Source of the DNA: Sinorhizobium sp. B11
Lineage (GTDB): Bacteria; Pseudomonadota; Alphaproteobacteria; Rhizobiales; Rhizobiaceae
DNA: 64,000 nt
Direction: 5' to 3'
NCBI GenBank assembly: GCA_039725955.1
Contig: CP091034.1
Coordinates: forward strand, 2,232,001 to 2,296,000
Below, piece by piece: positions 9,137 through 17,851 of the stretch (positions are counted from its first letter, which is position 1; each line of letters opens with the position of its first letter). The notes under the pieces were generated by a model, which saw only the letters and a program-made list of their open reading frames with translations, did not search any database and was not told where the DNA came from. The position numbers were made by a program, and so were the translations under genes.

Positions 9137-9826
9137 ATGAAAGTCCTCATGGTTTTGACTTCGCATGACCAGCTCGGCAACACCGGCAAGAAGACCGGTT
9201 TCTGGCTCGAAGAGCTTGCCGCACCCTTTTACGTCTTCAAGGAAGCCGGCGCCGAGATAACGCTCGCGTCTCCCAAGGGCGGCCAGCCGCCGCTCGATCC
9301 CAAGAGCGACGAGCCGATGTTCCAGACCGAACTGACGCGCCGCTTCAATGCCGACGAACCCGCCAAGGCGCAGCTCGCCAGGACGGTTCGCCTCGACAGT
9401 GTCAATCAGGCCGATTTCGACACGGTCTTCTATCCCGGCGGTCACGGGCCGATGTGGGATCTCGCAGAAGACCCGAATTCCGTCAAGCTGATCGAGAGCT
9501 TCATCGCCGCCGGCAAGACCATCGCCCTCGTCTGCCATGCGCCGGGCACCCTGCATCGTGCGAAGAAGCCCGATGGCACGCCGTTCGTCGCCGGCCGCAC
9601 GGTCACCGGCTTCACCAACGGCGAAGAGGAAGCCGTCGGCCTGACCAAGGTCGTGCCCTTCCTCGTCGAGGACGAACTCCTGAACCTCGGCGCCACCTTC
9701 TCCAAGGTGAAGGACTGGGGTGTTCACACCGTTGTCGACGGCCAGCTGATCACCGGCCAGAATCCCGCCTCGTCGGGCCCGACGGCGAGCGTGCTGCTCC
9801 AAGCGCTTCGCAAGCAGGGCAAGTGA
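9137..9826 (+). CDS. DJ-1/PfpI family protein (type 1 glutamine amidotransferase-like)
   Basis: The protein has 229 residues from ATG 9137, preceded by AGGGAGAAGCAGC. The order is KVLMVLTSHD, FWLEELAAPFYVFKEAGAE, LASPKGGQPPLDPKS, then FYPGGHGPMWDL near residue 101 and the nucleophile elbow ALVCHAPG with Cys133. The ending GQLITGQNPASSGPTASVLLQAL is typical of the Hsp31-like branch. Relatives act as glyoxalase III, deglycase-like repair enzymes or chaperones; which applies here is not visible. No signal peptide is present. It lies 115 bp downstream of the regulator gene on the same strand and may share its transcript. Confidence 0.88.
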   Translation: MKVLMVLTSHDQLGNTGKKTGFWLEELAAPFYVFKEAGAEITLASPKGGQPPLDPKSDEPMFQTELTRRFNADEPAKAQLARTVRLDSVNQADFDTVFYPGGHGPMWDLAEDPNSVKLIESFIAAGKTIALVCHAPGTLHRAKKPDGTPFVAGRTVTGFTNGEEEAVGLTKVVPFLVEDELLNLGATFSKVKDWGVHTVVDGQLITGQNPASSGPTASVLLQALRKQGK

Positions 9827-9838
9827 CGAAAGCGGAAT

Positions 9839-9870
9839 GAGGGAACGCGATCGGGCGCTTCCCTCTCTCT
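9839..9870 (+). terminator. Possible terminator after the DJ-1/PfpI gene
   Basis: A hairpin with arms GAGGGAA (9839-9845) and TTCCCTC (9859-9865) sits 13 bp after the stop codon and is followed by alternating CT rather than a clean T run. The stem is convincing; its strength as a terminator is uncertain. Confidence 0.4.
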
Positions 9871-9979
9871 GCCCGGCCAGCCCGCCACGACAACGAAACC
9901 TTAACTATAACCGGACCATTTCGGAACCGCTTCCCATGGCGGGAAGTTTCCCTGCCGTAAGCAAGCAGGTGGAAATGAC

Positions 9980-10267
9980 ATGGTTCAGTGGTTTCGGGAA
10001 CGCTACGTTTCACGCGAGGAGCATCAGCAGGTCGTCGATTATTATCGCAAGCTGGTGGCGCAGCTCTACGGCAATGTGCGGGACCTGAGGGCGCTGGTCG
10101 AGGCCCAACGGGCAGACATTCCCCAGACAATGGAACAGCCCGCCGGAGCGGAACAGCCTGCCGAAGCCTCCACTGAGTCGGCCGAGATACTGCCGCAGAA
10201 AAGGGACCTTGGACCGAATGTGATCAGCATCGGCTTCTATCGCGATCGCCGGAGGTCCGGGATCTAA
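9980..10267 (+). CDS. Small conserved hypothetical protein
   Basis: The protein has 95 residues from ATG 9980 with GGTGGA upstream. The N-terminal half is a charged amphipathic helix (FRERYVSREEHQQVVDYYRK, then LYGNVRDLRALVEAQRADI), the middle is an acidic, proline/alanine-rich linker, and the end is basic (ISIGFYRDRRRSGI). It has no membrane segment and no motif I recognise. Codon use matches the surroundings, which supports a real gene. It stands alone between the DJ-1 gene and a convergent methyltransferase gene. Confidence 0.65.
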   Translation: MVQWFRERYVSREEHQQVVDYYRKLVAQLYGNVRDLRALVEAQRADIPQTMEQPAGAEQPAEASTESAEILPQKRDLGPNVISIGFYRDRRRSGI

Positions 10268-10317
10268 AGCGGCTCCGGCACAAGTGCATGGCGGTATGGA
10301 AACAAAGGTTGCCGCGG

Positions 10318-11121
10318 CTATCCCGGCACCCTGCCCCGGCACGCCCAGGCGACCGAGGCAAACGACCGCGGCCCGTCCGGCTCTCCAGCCTCGTAGGCAT
10401 CCCTCACCGAGGCATCGACCCGCCTGCGCATCTCCGCATCCAGGCCAGCCACATATTTGCCGAGCGGACCTTCGCCCGAGGCGATCGGATCCCAAAAGTC
10501 GGCAAACGAGCCGTAATCCATGCGGATCGTCAGCGAGGTCTCCTCGACATCGACAAGACCATTGCCGACAAAGCTCGCCTTCATTTTTCCCGGCTGCGTC
10601 ATCGGCTGGAAGCAATAGCGATGGCGCATTGCCCGCGCATTTGCGTCGATCATCGCCACCGTATCCCACATCATGCGCATGCCGGACATGCCGCCATAGT
10701 GATCCCAGACGGCGGCGGCAACGACACCGCCAGGACGCACGACGCGCCGCATCTCGGCCACAGCCTTGCCGGCCTCCGGCACGAAATGCAGCACGAGCAG
10801 CGATAGCGCCCGATCGAAACTATTATCCTCGAAGGGCAGCGCGCAGGCATCCGCCTCGCGAATAGCGATGCGCGGGTCCGTATTGCGCCGGTTTGCCGCC
10901 TCCACGAAGACGGGTGAAAAATCGATGGCTGAGATCGCCTTCAGGCGGGGATTTTTCGCCAGCGTGAAGGTGAGGCTTCCCGTGCCGCAGCCGACATCGA
11001 GAATGCTTTCCCCATCCGCAAGCCCGGCGAAATCGACGAACCCGGGCGCGAGCTTCTTGCTCCAGCGCCCCATCAGCTGCTCGTAACCATCGGCACTTTC
11101 GACATTGAAACTCGACGGCAT
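10318..11121 (-). CDS. Class I SAM-dependent methyltransferase
   Basis: The protein has 267 residues from ATG 11121. Motif I is LDVGCGTGS at 41-49, the acidic end of strand 2 is SAIDFSP, motif III includes EADACALPFEDNSFDRALSLLVLHF, and the post-motif is EMRRVVRPGGVVAAAVWDH. This is the Methyltransf_11/UbiE-like fold that moves the SAM methyl group to small molecules; the substrate is not visible. A close paralogue is at 36223-37020, sharing GYEQLMGRWSKKLA versus AYEASMGRWSRKLA at the same residue positions. It appears monocistronic and converges with the small gene at 9980. Confidence 0.88.
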   Translation of the reverse strand: MPSSFNVESADGYEQLMGRWSKKLAPGFVDFAGLADGESILDVGCGTGSLTFTLAKNPRLKAISAIDFSPVFVEAANRRNTDPRIAIREADACALPFEDNSFDRALSLLVLHFVPEAGKAVAEMRRVVRPGGVVAAAVWDHYGGMSGMRMMWDTVAMIDANARAMRHRYCFQPMTQPGKMKASFVGNGLVDVEETSLTIRMDYGSFADFWDPIASGEGPLGKYVAGLDAEMRRRVDASVRDAYEAGEPDGPRSFASVAWACRGRVPG

Positions 11122-11397
11122 CGCGCTTCTCCCTCAAAACGGGACAATGTCCACTTCGACATTAGGACTGAGCGAGCTGCGCGGCAAGCAAATCGGCTCT
11201 TCTTGTTTCCACGCAATTGCGCCCACAAAACCGCGGTGCCGTTTTGCCGGAATGGTTCCTCAGCTTCGAGCGCTCGCCTTTCCCTCGATATTCAACGGTT
11301 TACCGTCGATGCTTCCAGCAGCACCCGTAACGGAAGTCGCTACCCAAAAGGAACCAGCGACTTCAGTTTACGCCACGCCTTAGTCGAGAGCGATATT

Positions 11398-12255
11398 CTA
11401 GCTCACAGTGGCGAGAAGGCGTCCAAGTGCGGCGTCGAAATCCTCCAGGCTGAAATTCTGCGGGTCGTCATGCCCGTCGCTCAGGCCCTGGTCTATTGCC
11501 GCATGAAATGCCGGAACGAGCCCGGTTTGGGCGCGCATGCTTGCCATGAGGTAAAGCAGCGCGAGCCGGTCATACTGGGTTGTCGAGAAACCGGGCGTTG
11601 GCGCGTTGCCATCAGGCTGGCTCGGGTGCTTACGGCGCGGCTGCACGTTCTCGATGTGCAGGAACATGCCGCGCGACAAAGTGCCGATCTGCTGCTCCAG
11701 CTTGGTTGCGCGCCACGGCACGCCAAAATCATGGCCGACATAGATCTCGCCCCGGCGGTTGAGGAATATGTGCGCCTTGGCGTTCGACGGGCTCTTGAAA
11801 CCGTCGAGCCGATTGACCTGGTTGCTGGTATCGATGTCAGCGGGAAACTGCGCCACGTTCCCGAAATTCGGCGAACTCGTATCGTGAATGACGAAGTAGC
11901 GCGCCATCGGTGCCTGCGGATTGTTCGTGTTGCCGCGGGACAAAGGCGCGTCGAGACTGCCTCCGAGCCCGGCCTCGGTCAGTCCCTGGCCGGAAAGTGC
12001 CTGCCGCAGCTTCGTCTTGGAGATGGTGACCGGCTGGCCGATGAAGCCTGCGAGATTGGACGGCAGCTGCGCGGGCGTGGCGTCGACATTTCCCAGTATC
12101 TTCACCTTGCGCAGCAGACAGGATGCCTGTTCGCTGGGGCTTCCCGCAAAGGCCATGGTCTCTGTATTGAACTTGCATTTTCCAAAGGTCGCCGCGCTGA
12201 GCTGGCCGGTCGCGCCGGCAAGTATCAGAATGCTCAATGGCAAAAGGTAACGCAT
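11398..12255 (-). CDS. Exported amidase_2-like protein (putative N-acetylmuramoyl-L-alanine amidase)
   Basis: The protein has 285 residues from ATG 12255. Residues 1-21 are a signal peptide (LLPLSILILAGATGQLSAA). The C-terminal 170 residues follow the amidase_2 order: YFVIHDTSSP with His124, AHIFLNRRGEIYVGHDFGVPW as the strand-turn-strand, FLHIENVQP with His200/Glu202, FSTTQYDRLALLYLMASM as the long helix, and GHDDPQNFSLEDF with His262 where family members carry the HxDxxxxxDPG zinc segment. Such enzymes cut the bond between MurNAc and the stem peptide. The call rests on motif order, and some family residues differ. It lies 31 bp downstream of the chitosanase-like gene and is co-transcribed with it. 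Confidence 0.65.
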   Translation of the reverse strand: MRYLLPLSILILAGATGQLSAATFGKCKFNTETMAFAGSPSEQASCLLRKVKILGNVDATPAQLPSNLAGFIGQPVTISKTKLRQALSGQGLTEAGLGGSLDAPLSRGNTNNPQAPMARYFVIHDTSSPNFGNVAQFPADIDTSNQVNRLDGFKSPSNAKAHIFLNRRGEIYVGHDFGVPWRATKLEQQIGTLSRGMFLHIENVQPRRKHPSQPDGNAPTPGFSTTQYDRLALLYLMASMRAQTGLVPAFHAAIDQGLSDGHDDPQNFSLEDFDAALGRLLATVS

Positions 12256-12286
12256 CGCAAACTCCTCTCCTGCTTGCGTGGGAACA

Positions 12287-13192
12287 TCACGGGCACATTG
12301 CGCCGCCCGTCAGGTTGAGCTTCTCCTTGGCAAAGGCACACATTTTCGAGACGGCGTTCTCCGGCTTGAGACCGGTGTCCCGGCTGCCCGGGTAGACGAT
12401 AAAGATCACGTCATGGCCGAGACCGAAATTCTTGTAGGGGTAAACGTGTCCCGGCCCGACGCAGGCCGTTTGATCGCTGTTCCACTTCTTGCAACGGCTT
12501 TCGCCGATTGCCTCGAACACCCTGCTCGATCCCTCGCCGAGCCGCATGAAAGGACCACCATCCGCGATCAGAACCGGCGTCCACCGGTCCTTGTAGACGA
12601 CGACGCCCATATCGCCGAGCCGCAGCCCGGTCTTCTCAGCGAACATGCGGCCCATTTCACCGCTCTTGTTGCCGGTTATCCTGGATAGGCCGGCCGTCGG
12701 CATCACGATGAAGGGAATGCGGTCCGGATCGATTTGTGCGGACTGCGCGGAAGGATTGGAGGAGCCCGGCCACTTGTACGACGTCTCCTTCAGATCGGTA
12801 GCACCGGGCAGACCGTTCCATGCCGCCCAGGATCCGTCGACGTCGAGCGCCATCTTGCTGCGCCAGTAGATCGCGCCGTCCTTTAGGCGCAGCAACGCCT
12901 TCACATTGCTGGGGTCGCGACTGCACAGATAGTACTGTTTCGATTCCGCGACACCAGGAAGCCTCAGGTTGAAACCGAGAAACTTGTCCTTCCTGCTCGC
13001 TCCGGCCGCGCCGTCGCAACCGACGAACTCTCCCCGGTAGGACTCGTCGAACGGCGTCGCCGCGGAGAATTCAACGGCCTTGAGGACGTCGGCCGAGCTT
13101 GTCGGCGGTTCGGCGGCGTAAGCGTGAAAGGCAAGCACTGCAATGCCAAGCGTTACTAAAACGCGGGATAGTTGAAGCATGTAGAGAGACAT
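12287..13192 (-). CDS. Exported GH75-like (fungal-type chitosanase) protein
   Basis: The start is taken at ATG 13192, which has GAGG at the right distance; an upstream ATG at 13225 would add 11 residues. The protein has 301 residues with a signal peptide ending near HAYAAEPP. Two blocks resemble glycoside hydrolase family 75: YWRSKMALDVDGSWAAWN (Asp117, Asp119), and after RIPFIVMP the segment LGDMGVVVYKDRWTPVLIAD followed by GGPFMRLGEGSS (Asp211, Glu220), which corresponds to the acidic active-site region. GH75 enzymes hydrolyse chitosan. Six cysteines (Cys59, Cys90 and four in the C-terminal third) suggest disulfides. Family assignment is by pattern only. It heads a two-gene operon with the amidase-like gene. 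Confidence 0.55.
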   Translation of the reverse strand: MSLYMLQLSRVLVTLGIAVLAFHAYAAEPPTSSADVLKAVEFSAATPFDESYRGEFVGCDGAAGASRKDKFLGFNLRLPGVAESKQYYLCSRDPSNVKALLRLKDGAIYWRSKMALDVDGSWAAWNGLPGATDLKETSYKWPGSSNPSAQSAQIDPDRIPFIVMPTAGLSRITGNKSGEMGRMFAEKTGLRLGDMGVVVYKDRWTPVLIADGGPFMRLGEGSSRVFEAIGESRCKKWNSDQTACVGPGHVYPYKNFGLGHDVIFIVYPGSRDTGLKPENAVSKMCAFAKEKLNLTGGAMCP

Positions 13193-13347
13193 GGTCTGCG
13201 GCTCCTCTGCTCGGCTTCGGTGCAACGTGAACGACCCAAGTCACTATTTCATTTAATCTTGGATTGTGCAATATTAACGACAATAAAAACAACTTTGTCT
13301 CCCCAGGTTGAAAGTATTTCCTCCAAAAATCTCGCAAGGACGGTAAA

Positions 13348-14112
13348 ATGCGGCGGCTGCTTCTTATGACCTCGAGAAACGTCGGGCTTGCCATTCTGCT
13401 CGCTGCCTGCGCCACGCGTATCACGCAGGCGGCAGAAACCGACCTGGCGTCGCTGACGGCCGAAATGGAACACCGCTTCGAGACGCGCATCAGCGGCGGC
13501 CAGTATATGAGATCATCGTGCTCGCCGACGACGGCGGACGACTGGCCGGGTGTCGAACTCCAGCGCTGCACCTACAGGGAACTGAACACCGAGGCGACGG
13601 TGACCCTCGCCTTGCCGAGCGCCGCACAGCTGGCGCGCTGGACAGTCTCCGCCTGCCGCGACGCAGCAGCGACCGACATGAGGGCCTGCGCGCGCCACAT
13701 CGAGAAGCGTATATGGTCGGCTTCGAATGCCCAGTTTCCGGTGCGCGGCTATGTGATCGAGCCGCAGTCCGTGATTGGTGGCCCGGCAGACAGGGCTTAC
13801 TGTTTTCTGTTCCGCGACGGCGTCACGGTAAGGACGGCCGCGGTGACGTCACGCCCGCCACAAGGCGGCAAATGCGCTCCGCAATCTGCGGAAAATGATC
13901 CGATCACCCGCGCCTTCACCTATGGCCGGATCGCGTCTACCACCCGGGCCGAGCTGGCGCTCGCCCCCGGCGCTCCGAGCGAGTCCGCACTTGCGGGCAC
14001 GGCTTTTCCAGATGCGGTGCGCAAGGAATTCGTCGCCGCCTGGGCCTCCGACCGCAACCGCCTGATCTCGGGCGCTGCTATTGCCGACAAGGCGAACGGG
14101 AAATTCCACTGA
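13348..14112 (+). CDS. Exported protein of unknown function
   Basis: The protein has 254 residues from ATG 13348. The start MRRLLLMTSRNVGLAILLAA is a signal peptide, and CATRITQAAE follows, so either a lipobox-like LAAC lipid attachment or cleavage after TQAAE is possible. Four cysteines in pairs (SSCSPTT, QRCTYRE, SACRDAA, RACARH) plus YCFLFR and GGKCAP suggest a disulfide-bonded periplasmic fold. I do not recognise the family. It is divergent from the GH75-like/amidase operon across an AT-rich 155-bp gap that must contain promoters for both, so joint regulation is plausible. Confidence 0.6.
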   Translation: MRRLLLMTSRNVGLAILLAACATRITQAAETDLASLTAEMEHRFETRISGGQYMRSSCSPTTADDWPGVELQRCTYRELNTEATVTLALPSAAQLARWTVSACRDAAATDMRACARHIEKRIWSASNAQFPVRGYVIEPQSVIGGPADRAYCFLFRDGVTVRTAAVTSRPPQGGKCAPQSAENDPITRAFTYGRIASTTRAELALAPGAPSESALAGTAFPDAVRKEFVAAWASDRNRLISGAAIADKANGKFH

Positions 14113-14133
14113 CCGCGCTTTCCGGTTTCCCGC

Positions 14134-14586
14134 CTAGTTCATCGAAGCGATGGCGGCATTGAGCGCCGTCGCATAAGCCACCCAGACCGCGTAGGGCATG
14201 AACAGGACTGACGATATCCGGTCCCGCTTCCAGGACAGGCCGATGAAGGCAAGGATCAGCAAAAGCAGCGGAATGATGATCATCAGCCCCAGGCTCGGAG
14301 ATCTGAGGCCGAAGAAAGCGGGCGACCAGGCAAAATTCAGGACGAGCTGGGCGATCCAGCAGGTCATGACGGGTGACCGCCTGCTACGCGCATAGGTGCG
14401 GGCGCCCGCGATGCCGATGAGGATATAGAGGATCGTCCAGGCCGGGCCGAACAGCCAGTCCGGCGGCGTGAACCAGGGCTTGGCGAGCGACTGGTACCAT
14501 TCATCCGGCAGATTGATGAGACCGATGAGAAGCCCGCCGCCGAGCGTGAGCAGAATGAAGACGAGATAGTGATCGAACCGGTGCAA
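14134..14586 (-). CDS. tspO: TspO/MBR family membrane protein
   Basis: Five membrane helices are visible, with the family signatures WYQSLAKPWFTPPDWLFGPAW, TILYILIGIAGARTYARS, APLVLNFAWSP-type helix (QLVLNFAWSPAFFGLRSP) and VLFMPYAVWVAYATALN. TspO proteins bind tetrapyrroles such as porphyrins and act in the envelope in stress and tetrapyrrole handling. The start is uncertain: TTG at 14586 behind GCGGGGGTT gives 150 residues, the usual family length, while the frame stays open to ATG 14778, adding 64 basic residues that do not look like TspO. I prefer the TTG. It converges with the exported protein gene at 14112. Confidence 0.85.
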   Translation of the reverse strand: MHRFDHYLVFILLTLGGGLLIGLINLPDEWYQSLAKPWFTPPDWLFGPAWTILYILIGIAGARTYARSRRSPVMTCWIAQLVLNFAWSPAFFGLRSPSLGLMIIIPLLLLILAFIGLSWKRDRISSVLFMPYAVWVAYATALNAAIASMN

Positions 14587-14977
14587 CAGAACCCCCGCGT
14601 GAGTGACGGTTGAAACTGGCGCCCGGCGGCCCGCCGTCAAGAGCGTCTTGCTCGGCTGCCGGTTTCCCGCTCGCTGAGCGTCTCGATCAATAACGCTGGA
14701 GTGCGCACCGCAAACGCGCTTGACGCTCATCCCGAAGGCGCTTTCGCACTGACGGAGCAGCGTACCAGACTCGCACACTACCGCAGGGATTTGTTCACCT
14801 GATCGCGTTGGAGATGCCGGGAGCGCCTACGCAAGGCCGCTGAGTTAGGCTACAATTCGCCAATCTGCTTCCAGATGCAATGTGAGCAACCCCGGCCAAA
14901 GATCGGGGCACGCAAAAATTTCTCGCCATATCTCGTGCCGATACCACTGCGAATTTCATTCACCAGCGGAGGCGAAT

Positions 14978-17851
14978 ATGCCGTCAAACAAGACCTTGCA
15001 GGAGCTCATCGACTACACGACCGTCCGACCCTATGCCAGCGAACTGTTCGGCATCTACCAGCCGCTGCTCGGCTGGAAGTCGAAGCGGCTGGAACACCGG
15101 TTCAACGACGGTTTCAAGCAGGACAAGCAGTCGCTGCTGAACCGGCTGAGAACCCAGTTCAATCCGCAGGTCAGCATCAACTATCGCGAAGGCTGCCAGG
15201 TCGGCATCGACATAAAGCCTGGGGCCCTGGAGCTCGGCGAGCCGCGCACCTTCGACAGCGTCGTGCTTGAAACCGTGGCCAAGAAACTGCCGCCGCACGA
15301 GCAGTACAAGCCGGACATCTGGCGCGACATCATCAGCCGCGACACCATCGAATCGATCTTCACGCAGGTGGTGATCCCGCAATACAGCCGGCTCTACACC
15401 GAGCATTGCCGCAGCAACACCACGCCGGTGCGTCTCGCAATGAAGGCCGACAGGGGCGATGTCGACAGTCAGCGGGTGCTGTACCTGAAGGCGTTCGAGA
15501 GCCAGCTGCGCAACGAGTCCTCGCAGGCGGGCGCACTGCTCTACCTCACTGAGCATAATCACCATGCCCAGCTCGAACAGATCTTCTACAGCCTGAAGAA
15601 CAACGCGCTGCAGGCCGCCAACCTCTCCGCCATCCTGGGCGCGCTCGAACTCGTCGACGGCTATCTGAGCATCGACAACCTGAACCCGCAGGACCAGGAG
15701 GACATTCGTCGCGTGGCGCTGTCGCCGATCAGCGTCGTGCACCTGTTCCGCCAGTATTTCTTCGAGCTGGATTCCTTCCTCGGCTCGCCGGTCAGTCACG
15801 TCTGGATGAGCCCCGGTTCCACCGTCGAGCTGATCGAGGTGCAGACGCGGCGCGTGCTGGTCGAAAAGAGCCTGGAGACGTTTACCGAAACCGTCACCAA
15901 GACGGAAAGCGAAAAGACCGAGCAGGACGAGATCAGCGAGGCGGTCAAGGAGGACAACAAGCAGGACATCAAGTTCGGCGCGAGCGTGACTGCCTCATAC
16001 GCCTCCGTCACGGCCACATCCAGCTTCGACTATTCCACCTCGCAGCAGACCGCACGCGAGGAGTCGCACAAGCGCATGCGCCAGCAGACGGAGAAGCTCT
16101 CCACCGAGATACGCAAGAACTACAAGACCACCTTCCGAACCGTAACCGAGACAACCGACACGTCCAGCAAGCGTTACCTGCTCACGAACTCGACGCAGGC
16201 GCTGATCAATTACGAGCTGCGCCGGAAGATGCGCCAGGTGGCCGTGCAGGTGCAGGACGTCGGCACCTATCTCTGCTGGCAGACCTACGTCGATCGCCCC
16301 GGTGAATCGTTAGGAATTGCCGACCTCATGCACATCGCCAAGCCGGCGGAGCTGGACGGCCTGCACGCGCCGGACGAGATCCCGATGCTACAGCCCTTCA
16401 GCGAGAACAAGATGGTAACGATCCCCTTCATCTCGGTAGAGGATACCGACGCGGACAATGAGGGCGAGGTCTACAAGGACGGCATCGAGGTCGACGATTC
16501 CGAGGCATTCGGCAACCTCGAAAAGATCCAGGCCGACTTCCCGATCGAATGTATCTGCCCCAAGGGCAATTACGCGCTGACCGGCGTCGAGTTCGACGGC
16601 CAGGGCAAGCCGGTGGCGGCCTCGCGCAAGGGCGATATCGTCAACAACGCCGACAAGGCGAAATTCACGCTCCATCTCGACAGCGCCGATTTCCAGGGCC
16701 AGAACAGCGTACAGGTGAAGCTCCTGCTGCACTGGACGCCGACCGACGGCGCCAACGACGAGGCTGTCAAGAAGAACAAGGAAAACGTCGAGGCTTTCAA
16801 GGCCAAGGAGCAGGCCGAGTATCAGAAGGCCTTCGTCCAGAACGCCAAGGACCGCATCAAGCTCACGCACCAGATCAAGCCGCGGCCGAGCGAAGACCTG
16901 CGTGAGGAAGAGCGCATCGTCGTCTATCGCAAGCTCATCCAGGACATGCTGATGCACGGCATCACCATGCCGGACGACCGCACCCGGCATGTCGTGGCCG
17001 AGCTGATCAACTCGATCTTCGACATCGACAAGATGCTGTACTTCGTCGCGCCCGAATGGTGGCGGCCGCGGCTGCGCGTTTACACCCAGCAGCTCGGCGA
17101 AACCAAGGCGGCGCCGAACAACTTTCTCGCCTCCTCCGCGTCCGTCTCCTCCGCGTTCAGCACGGTTACGAAGGCGGTTGCCAAGACCATGTATTCCTTC
17201 AACGCCAGCCAGCAGTCCGCCAAGCTTGCCCCCAGCACCATCGGTTGGGGCGGCATCGACGATCCGCTCCGCGACAACTACTACATAACCGAGGATTCCG
17301 AGCCCGCGAGGTTCGGCAGCTCCCTCGGCTGGCTGCTGCAACTCGACGGCGACGACATGCGCAACGCCTTCCTCAACGCCCCCTGGGTCAAGGCGGTCAT
17401 CCCGATCCGTCCCGGCAAGGAGGAAGCGGCAATCAACTGGCTGAAGGGCGTCGAAGGGTTCAACGGCATCGGCGACGCAGACATCTACCAGACCAACAAT
17501 CCCGACGAGAAGGATATCAACGGCAATCCGCTCAACGGCCAGAAGGTGATCGACGTGATCCTCGACCTGGCGAAGAAGATCCGCCGCAAACACGCCGAAG
17601 GCGTCGAAAACGGCCAATACCCGAAGGAAAGCGAGATCGCCGATCCGACGCTGGTCGATGAGGATAATGTGGTGACCTCGACGCCGATCGATCGCGTCTA
17701 CGAGCACGGCTTCTATCCGCTCAAGGACGGTTTCCGCGCCAACGTCACCGGCAATTATGAAGTGTTCGACCAGTGGCTGGAGATCCTGCCGACCGACCAG
17801 GTCGTGCCGGTGGAAGTGAAATACGATCCCAAGACAGGACGGCAGGTGTGA
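14978..17851 (+). CDS. Large 957-residue protein of unknown function, first gene of a coupled pair
   Basis: The start is ATG 14978 behind GCGGAGGCG; an ATG at 14882 in the same frame lacks a good ribosome site. There is no signal peptide. Residues 1-285 are mostly helical. Residues 286-400 are extremely rich in Thr, Ser, Glu and Lys (VEKSLETFTETVTKTESEKT), then an alternating-pattern stretch near 331-362 (FGASVTASYASVTATSSFDY) like an amphipathic beta hairpin, flanked by coiled-coil-like charged helices. The region around 490-540 is acidic (VEDTDADNEGEVYKDGIEVD). No catalytic motif is recognisable. The stop codon overlaps the GTG start of the beta-helix gene. A pore-forming or structural role is speculative. 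Confidence 0.75.
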   Translation: MPSNKTLQELIDYTTVRPYASELFGIYQPLLGWKSKRLEHRFNDGFKQDKQSLLNRLRTQFNPQVSINYREGCQVGIDIKPGALELGEPRTFDSVVLETVAKKLPPHEQYKPDIWRDIISRDTIESIFTQVVIPQYSRLYTEHCRSNTTPVRLAMKADRGDVDSQRVLYLKAFESQLRNESSQAGALLYLTEHNHHAQLEQIFYSLKNNALQAANLSAILGALELVDGYLSIDNLNPQDQEDIRRVALSPISVVHLFRQYFFELDSFLGSPVSHVWMSPGSTVELIEVQTRRVLVEKSLETFTETVTKTESEKTEQDEISEAVKEDNKQDIKFGASVTASYASVTATSSFDYSTSQQTAREESHKRMRQQTEKLSTEIRKNYKTTFRTVTETTDTSSKRYLLTNSTQALINYELRRKMRQVAVQVQDVGTYLCWQTYVDRPGESLGIADLMHIAKPAELDGLHAPDEIPMLQPFSENKMVTIPFISVEDTDADNEGEVYKDGIEVDDSEAFGNLEKIQADFPIECICPKGNYALTGVEFDGQGKPVAASRKGDIVNNADKAKFTLHLDSADFQGQNSVQVKLLLHWTPTDGANDEAVKKNKENVEAFKAKEQAEYQKAFVQNAKDRIKLTHQIKPRPSEDLREEERIVVYRKLIQDMLMHGITMPDDRTRHVVAELINSIFDIDKMLYFVAPEWWRPRLRVYTQQLGETKAAPNNFLASSASVSSAFSTVTKAVAKTMYSFNASQQSAKLAPSTIGWGGIDDPLRDNYYITEDSEPARFGSSLGWLLQLDGDDMRNAFLNAPWVKAVIPIRPGKEEAAINWLKGVEGFNGIGDADIYQTNNPDEKDINGNPLNGQKVIDVILDLAKKIRRKHAEGVENGQYPKESEIADPTLVDEDNVVTSTPIDRVYEHGFYPLKDGFRANVTGNYEVFDQWLEILPTDQVVPVEVKYDPKTGRQV

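Noticed and set aside
13348..14112. Exported protein as a possible immunity protein for the divergent hydrolases
   Set aside because: Divergent orientation and signal peptide fit, but there is no sequence evidence for an inhibitor fold, so it is left as unknown.
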